The position numbers were made by a program, and so were the translations under genes. Under the pieces are notes generated by a model. The model did not search any database and was not told the DNA's origin. It saw only the letters and a program-made list of their open reading frames with translations. DNA of 64,000 bases from Paragyromitra xinjiangensis. Its lineage: Eukaryota; Ascomycota; Pezizomycetes; Pezizales; Discinaceae. The number at the start of each line of letters is the position of its first letter. The first letter of the stretch is position 1. The DNA lies in contig JBCAMK010000018.1 in NCBI GenBank assembly GCA_038503065.1, forward strand, positions 620,001 to 684,000. Direction: 5' to 3'. Below, piece after piece: positions 60,529 through 64,000 of this stretch.

Positions 60529-63500
60529 CTATGAAAACAGCTGGTTAAGTGGCATTTGTTCTTCAGGTTTTAGCGCCGCATAGAGGCTCTGAAAGTCACC
60601 AACATTGGCCGCGCTGATTTCGCGGAAGAAACCCGCCAAGTATGCCTTTAGTTTTTTAGCCTGTTAGTATCAACCTACTCCGGATATTGAAAGTAGGAGG
60701 GGGATTTCTTGGCCCTACATATGTCTCATCGTCCGTCTGCCTTGAGTGACGGCCCGAGCCAGCAAGAGCCAGTATTTCTGAGTAATGTAAGCATAAATCT
60801 CCCCTTTGTCGACAAACTGGGCCATGAACCTACCTTCGTTAGACATGCCTGGTATATTCAAGCCTGATGGCTCATCCTCCCAGTCACCACCCTCTTCGTC
60901 ACTGCCCTCTGAAGCGGGCGCCGCCTGCAAACCGCCGGCGTACATCCTACCAGCATCCATACCACCAATAGTCGGCCCTAGTTCCAAGACTAGGAGCTTG
61001 ATGATCTTAAGCGGCACTGGGATCATGGTGTACTGATCAGGATCTAATAAGTTCAAGTCGTCAGCTCCTGTGTCTAAAGCAAAACGCAGCGAATCTAGAA
61101 GACAAGACTGGAGAGTCAAAGGTCAAACTTTGTTTCGCTTTTGATCTCGTCATTATGCGATTACTCTTGGGGACGATTAAATCACCCTTAACCATAATTT
61201 GAGATAACCTCGGATCCTGTAGCTGGTATAGGCGTGACAATGCGATGACACTATCATTATGTTGTGAGCTTACGTATTCTCATGAAATATTGGGCCTAGG
61301 ATAAGCATACTTCTGCCTAATTTCTTCATATCCAGAAAAACTGCTAGAGTTTTCAAGCCACGCACCGAGTACGATTTGCAAGCCGTTCATTTCGCCAATC
61401 GACAAACCGGCTAGAAAGTCGACGACATCTTTCGCTTGCTTGAGAACAAGGCGAGCAAAGACAAGGATCAGGCTCTGCAATAAAGTCAATATCCAGATAA
61501 AGCAAGCACTAAAGATGAGAGATCGAACCTGAATGAATGGTGGTGATTGCGCAGTTGCTAGACGCTCAGCGACTGCATTCAGAAGCCTCGGAAGGAATGG
61601 TCCAAGGTGATCACTAGCCTAAAAATTCCATCAATATGTTGACTCAAGAACAACATGGAACGCCAATACCTTATCCACTACTTCCGCTGCTAATCCTCCC
61701 ACTTCAAGTGCAGAATTATCAGGAATTTCGGGCCTCAATAATCTATCAATTATTACAAGCGTCACCTCCAACCCAGACTTCCCTTCCACATCGCGCCTTG
61801 GAACGGTCAGCGTATAATCCAACCCATAGGGATCTCTTATCATACCATTGAAGTAGCTGTTGGACATCATGTTTCACAATCTGTCCAAGAGCTTCACAAC
61901 CAGACTGTAAGACCTCTGAATCCTCGCAACAATTCAATATCCTTTGCAGCCGAGGCACCACGGTTGCAACAAACCCATTAGGAAGAGGTTCTGATCCGTT
62001 TTGGGTCAGGACAGACAGAATATCAGCCGCAAGCTGAAACGAAATAAAAGGTTCAGCCTAGACCATAATAAATCGGGAGGATAGGGCAAGCAAATAGGTA
62101 CACTTACATTCATCAAAGGATGATCTTTACCGTCTGGCCCTACATCCAAAGCCACAGAGAGGAACGGCAGCATTTTCTCACAAAGCGGGACAAATGATTC
62201 ATAAAGCTCCTCTGAAATGTCTTGGAATAAATCATGAACCAGACCCGCCAAGTGCATGCTCGTAGGACCGTTATGAGCTATGGCAAAGATCAAATCAACG
62301 ACCTGCACATTAGGGTCGATTGCAATTGCGTAGTTGAGACCCACTGCACTACGTACAGCCTCCATCAACTCCGCCAGTACATCTTGGCTATCCTCGGCCT
62401 CATCATGTGGCTTATGGGCCATAAAACTGCGGACTGCAGCGATGATATTGGCTTGGTACGGTCGGCAGATTTGCAGATCAACAATTTCGCAGTATCTACA
62501 CTTCATTAGTAGGCTTAAAATCAGGAAAAGCGGAGCCAATTACTCACTTCTGGAGGACTTTGATACAGGATATCTTTACAATATCTGACGGATCACTCGT
62601 GGATGCACGAATTGTTTGCTCCATTAATTCGGTGACTCGTGGGCCAACCGTCTCCGGGGTCGCTTTAGTTAAAGTTCCCGCTAGATAATAACCCCTTGCT
62701 CTAAGGAATTGATCTTCTTCGCGATTACTGCCGATGGCAGAAACTACATACTCAAGAAGGTTGGTGGCAATATTGGGATTGATCTTTCGATCTATCTCGG
62801 CAAATTCACTCAATAATTCATCCCAAATGAACAAAACAGCTTCTTTCAGTTGACGACTATTCAAAAGTCAGCAGGCATAGGCAGCAGCCAAGATAGAAGC
62901 TTCATATCTCACCTTTCTCCTGACTTGAAAATCTGTTGTGTGTATTCCCATAAAGAGGCTTCCGTTTCTTGTTGGAACGATTCACCAAGTTTCTATCAGG
63001 GTTAGCTCGGTTTCTACAGTCAGCAGTTTCTACACGTAGCCTTACCAATATCAAGTCGCCCGAGGCACTCCTAGGAGTATAGTTTGCAGAAATTGACGTC
63101 TCTTCGCACAAGAAAACGTTTAGATCAACTTCCCACATACCCTCATCTTCGGAAGCAACCTGGCTGAGAGCGACAGTGGCATGCACCATTTGGCCCAAAG
63201 GGGTTCCTGGCCCGCCCCCGCTACTAGCACGTGCCAATTCATCCCTTACTGCCTTGTTTTTCAAGCAAGTTTGGATGAAATCAAGCTGTTCTAAGACCAA
63301 CAAATCTAAACTATAGGGTAAACTGTCCAAGTCAACCAGTCTCCCTTCAGATTCGTTGATAACAAAGTCGCGAACATAACGGTCCTTAACGGTGTTCAGT
63401 TCTTGCCAGGTAGCAGCAAAAATCTGGCCAAGGAACGGAGCAAGAAGTGAACCAAAGACTTTGCGAATTTGCATAATTGTACGAATGACTTGGATCCGGA

Positions 63501-64000
63501 GAGTTACGACACCGTCGAAACTAGGATCATCGGTCTCAGGGAAGGGACCACTTAAAGTCGCAATAAAGAACGGTACCCATAAATCAAGGATCTCCTTTGC
63601 AAAGTCATTGACAGCGCTTGGGTGGTCCTCTTTCACCATCTCAAGCATCTCGATACAAGCGAAGAAGACGTGAATGGCCAAAGCGCGGATAGAGTAGTTT
63701 CTTGTGTTGTGGACGGCAACCCCATAAACCACTTGGATAAGGTCTTTGGCGGTTGAAAAAAATTGTTCGTCGGAGAATCCATCATTGACAAGATCTAATT
63801 CAGATGAGCCCATGATCCATTATAATGAACTTCTAGCGTACTCACCACTAAGCACACGTAAAGCCCCGTGGACTTGTGATTCGTTTCCCTCGGCGATCAA
63901 TTTTAGCAGATCTTGAACAAGGGTTGGCCACTCCTCCGGGAAATCTGTCCTCAACTATTAACCAAACATCCTTCCACGGCCACAACCCAATTCCACAAAC
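60529..64000 (-). CDS. Importin-9/Kap114-type karyopherin, 5' end beyond window
   Basis: This is an importin-beta family nuclear import receptor resembling importin-9/Kap114, which carries histones and TBP. At least 13 exons: 63846-63954, 63046-63794, 62913-62992, 62548-62856, 62108-62495, 61846-62033, 61670-61796, 61529-61618, 61311-61474, 61129-61250, 60834-61043, 60719-60777 and 60529-60645. They sum to 903 in-frame residues; the N-terminal Ran-binding part is outside. HEAT-like helices run throughout. Near the C-terminus, KGDLIV and NRIMTRSKAK precede DPDQYTMIPVPLKIIK, then the acidic loop SDEEGGDWEDE and the final helices EILALAG and AYLAGFFREIS. The last two exons sit in other frames from the preceding exon, whose read-through would give a false early stop at 60715. 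A possible donor at the window edge (GTTTGT) suggests the next exon ends just outside. Confidence 0.85.

Overview
This window looks like nuclear DNA of a filamentous ascomycete (Pezizomycotina). Almost every recognisable gene is broken by short introns of about 43-180 bases. They begin GTANGT, GTGAGT or similar, often carry a CTRAY-like branch site, and end in AG. The gene content is fungal: a fungal PP2A catalytic subunit, Ppg1, Pps1, She9/Mdm33, a GT15 mannosyltransferase, a fungal rhodopsin-fold membrane protein and a DUF3112 membrane protein. Protein-coding genes sit about every 3 kb with moderate intergenic gaps and no intact transposon. I cannot name the class or species; Leotiomycetes and Orbiliomycetes are guesses only. 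Exon models were built by hand from frame continuity, splice signals and family expectation. For nearly all of them the exon lengths sum to a whole number of codons.

Layout, 0-12 kb: the 3' end of the Rieske iron-sulfur protein gene (+), the PP2A catalytic subunit gene (-, 7 exons), a long gap, a Pps1-type dual-specificity phosphatase (-), another gap, and a DUF3112 multi-pass membrane protein (-). 12-25 kb: an unrecognised large basic, probably disordered protein (+, about 8 exons), a secreted GPI-type cysteine-rich protein (-), a Dpb3-like histone-fold subunit (+), a repeat-bearing gap, and isopentenyl-diphosphate isomerase (-). 25-38 kb: a CLC chloride transporter (+), a HAD phosphatase (-), She9/Mdm33 (+), a Pth11/rhodopsin-fold membrane protein (-), mitochondrial ribosomal protein uS12 (+), and a GT15 mannosyltransferase (-). 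38-54 kb: Pat1 (+), Pop5 (-), UDP-glucose dehydrogenase (-), AP-3 beta adaptin (-), a 79-residue single-pass protein found only by splicing (+), Clp1 (+), and Ppg1 (-). 54-64 kb: a CCHC zinc-knuckle protein (+), a stretch with decayed coding signal (-), and an importin-9/Kap114 gene (-, at least 13 exons) whose 5' end lies beyond the window.

The genes are mostly independent housekeeping functions, with no metabolic cluster or defence island. Loose themes are RNA metabolism (Pat1, Pop5, Clp1, a zinc-knuckle protein), protein dephosphorylation (PP2A, Ppg1, Pps1, plus a HAD phosphatase), mitochondria (Rieske, uS12m, She9) and the secretory/endosomal system (GT15, AP-3, CLC). Several pairs are divergent over short shared promoters: AP-3 beta with the small protein, the HAD gene with She9, and the rhodopsin-fold gene with uS12m.

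The least explained parts are the disordered-protein gene at 12.3-15.2 kb, the 79-residue protein at 49.4 kb, the decayed coding stretch at 59.4-60.3 kb, and a diverged 78-base duplication at 22.2-22.4 kb.
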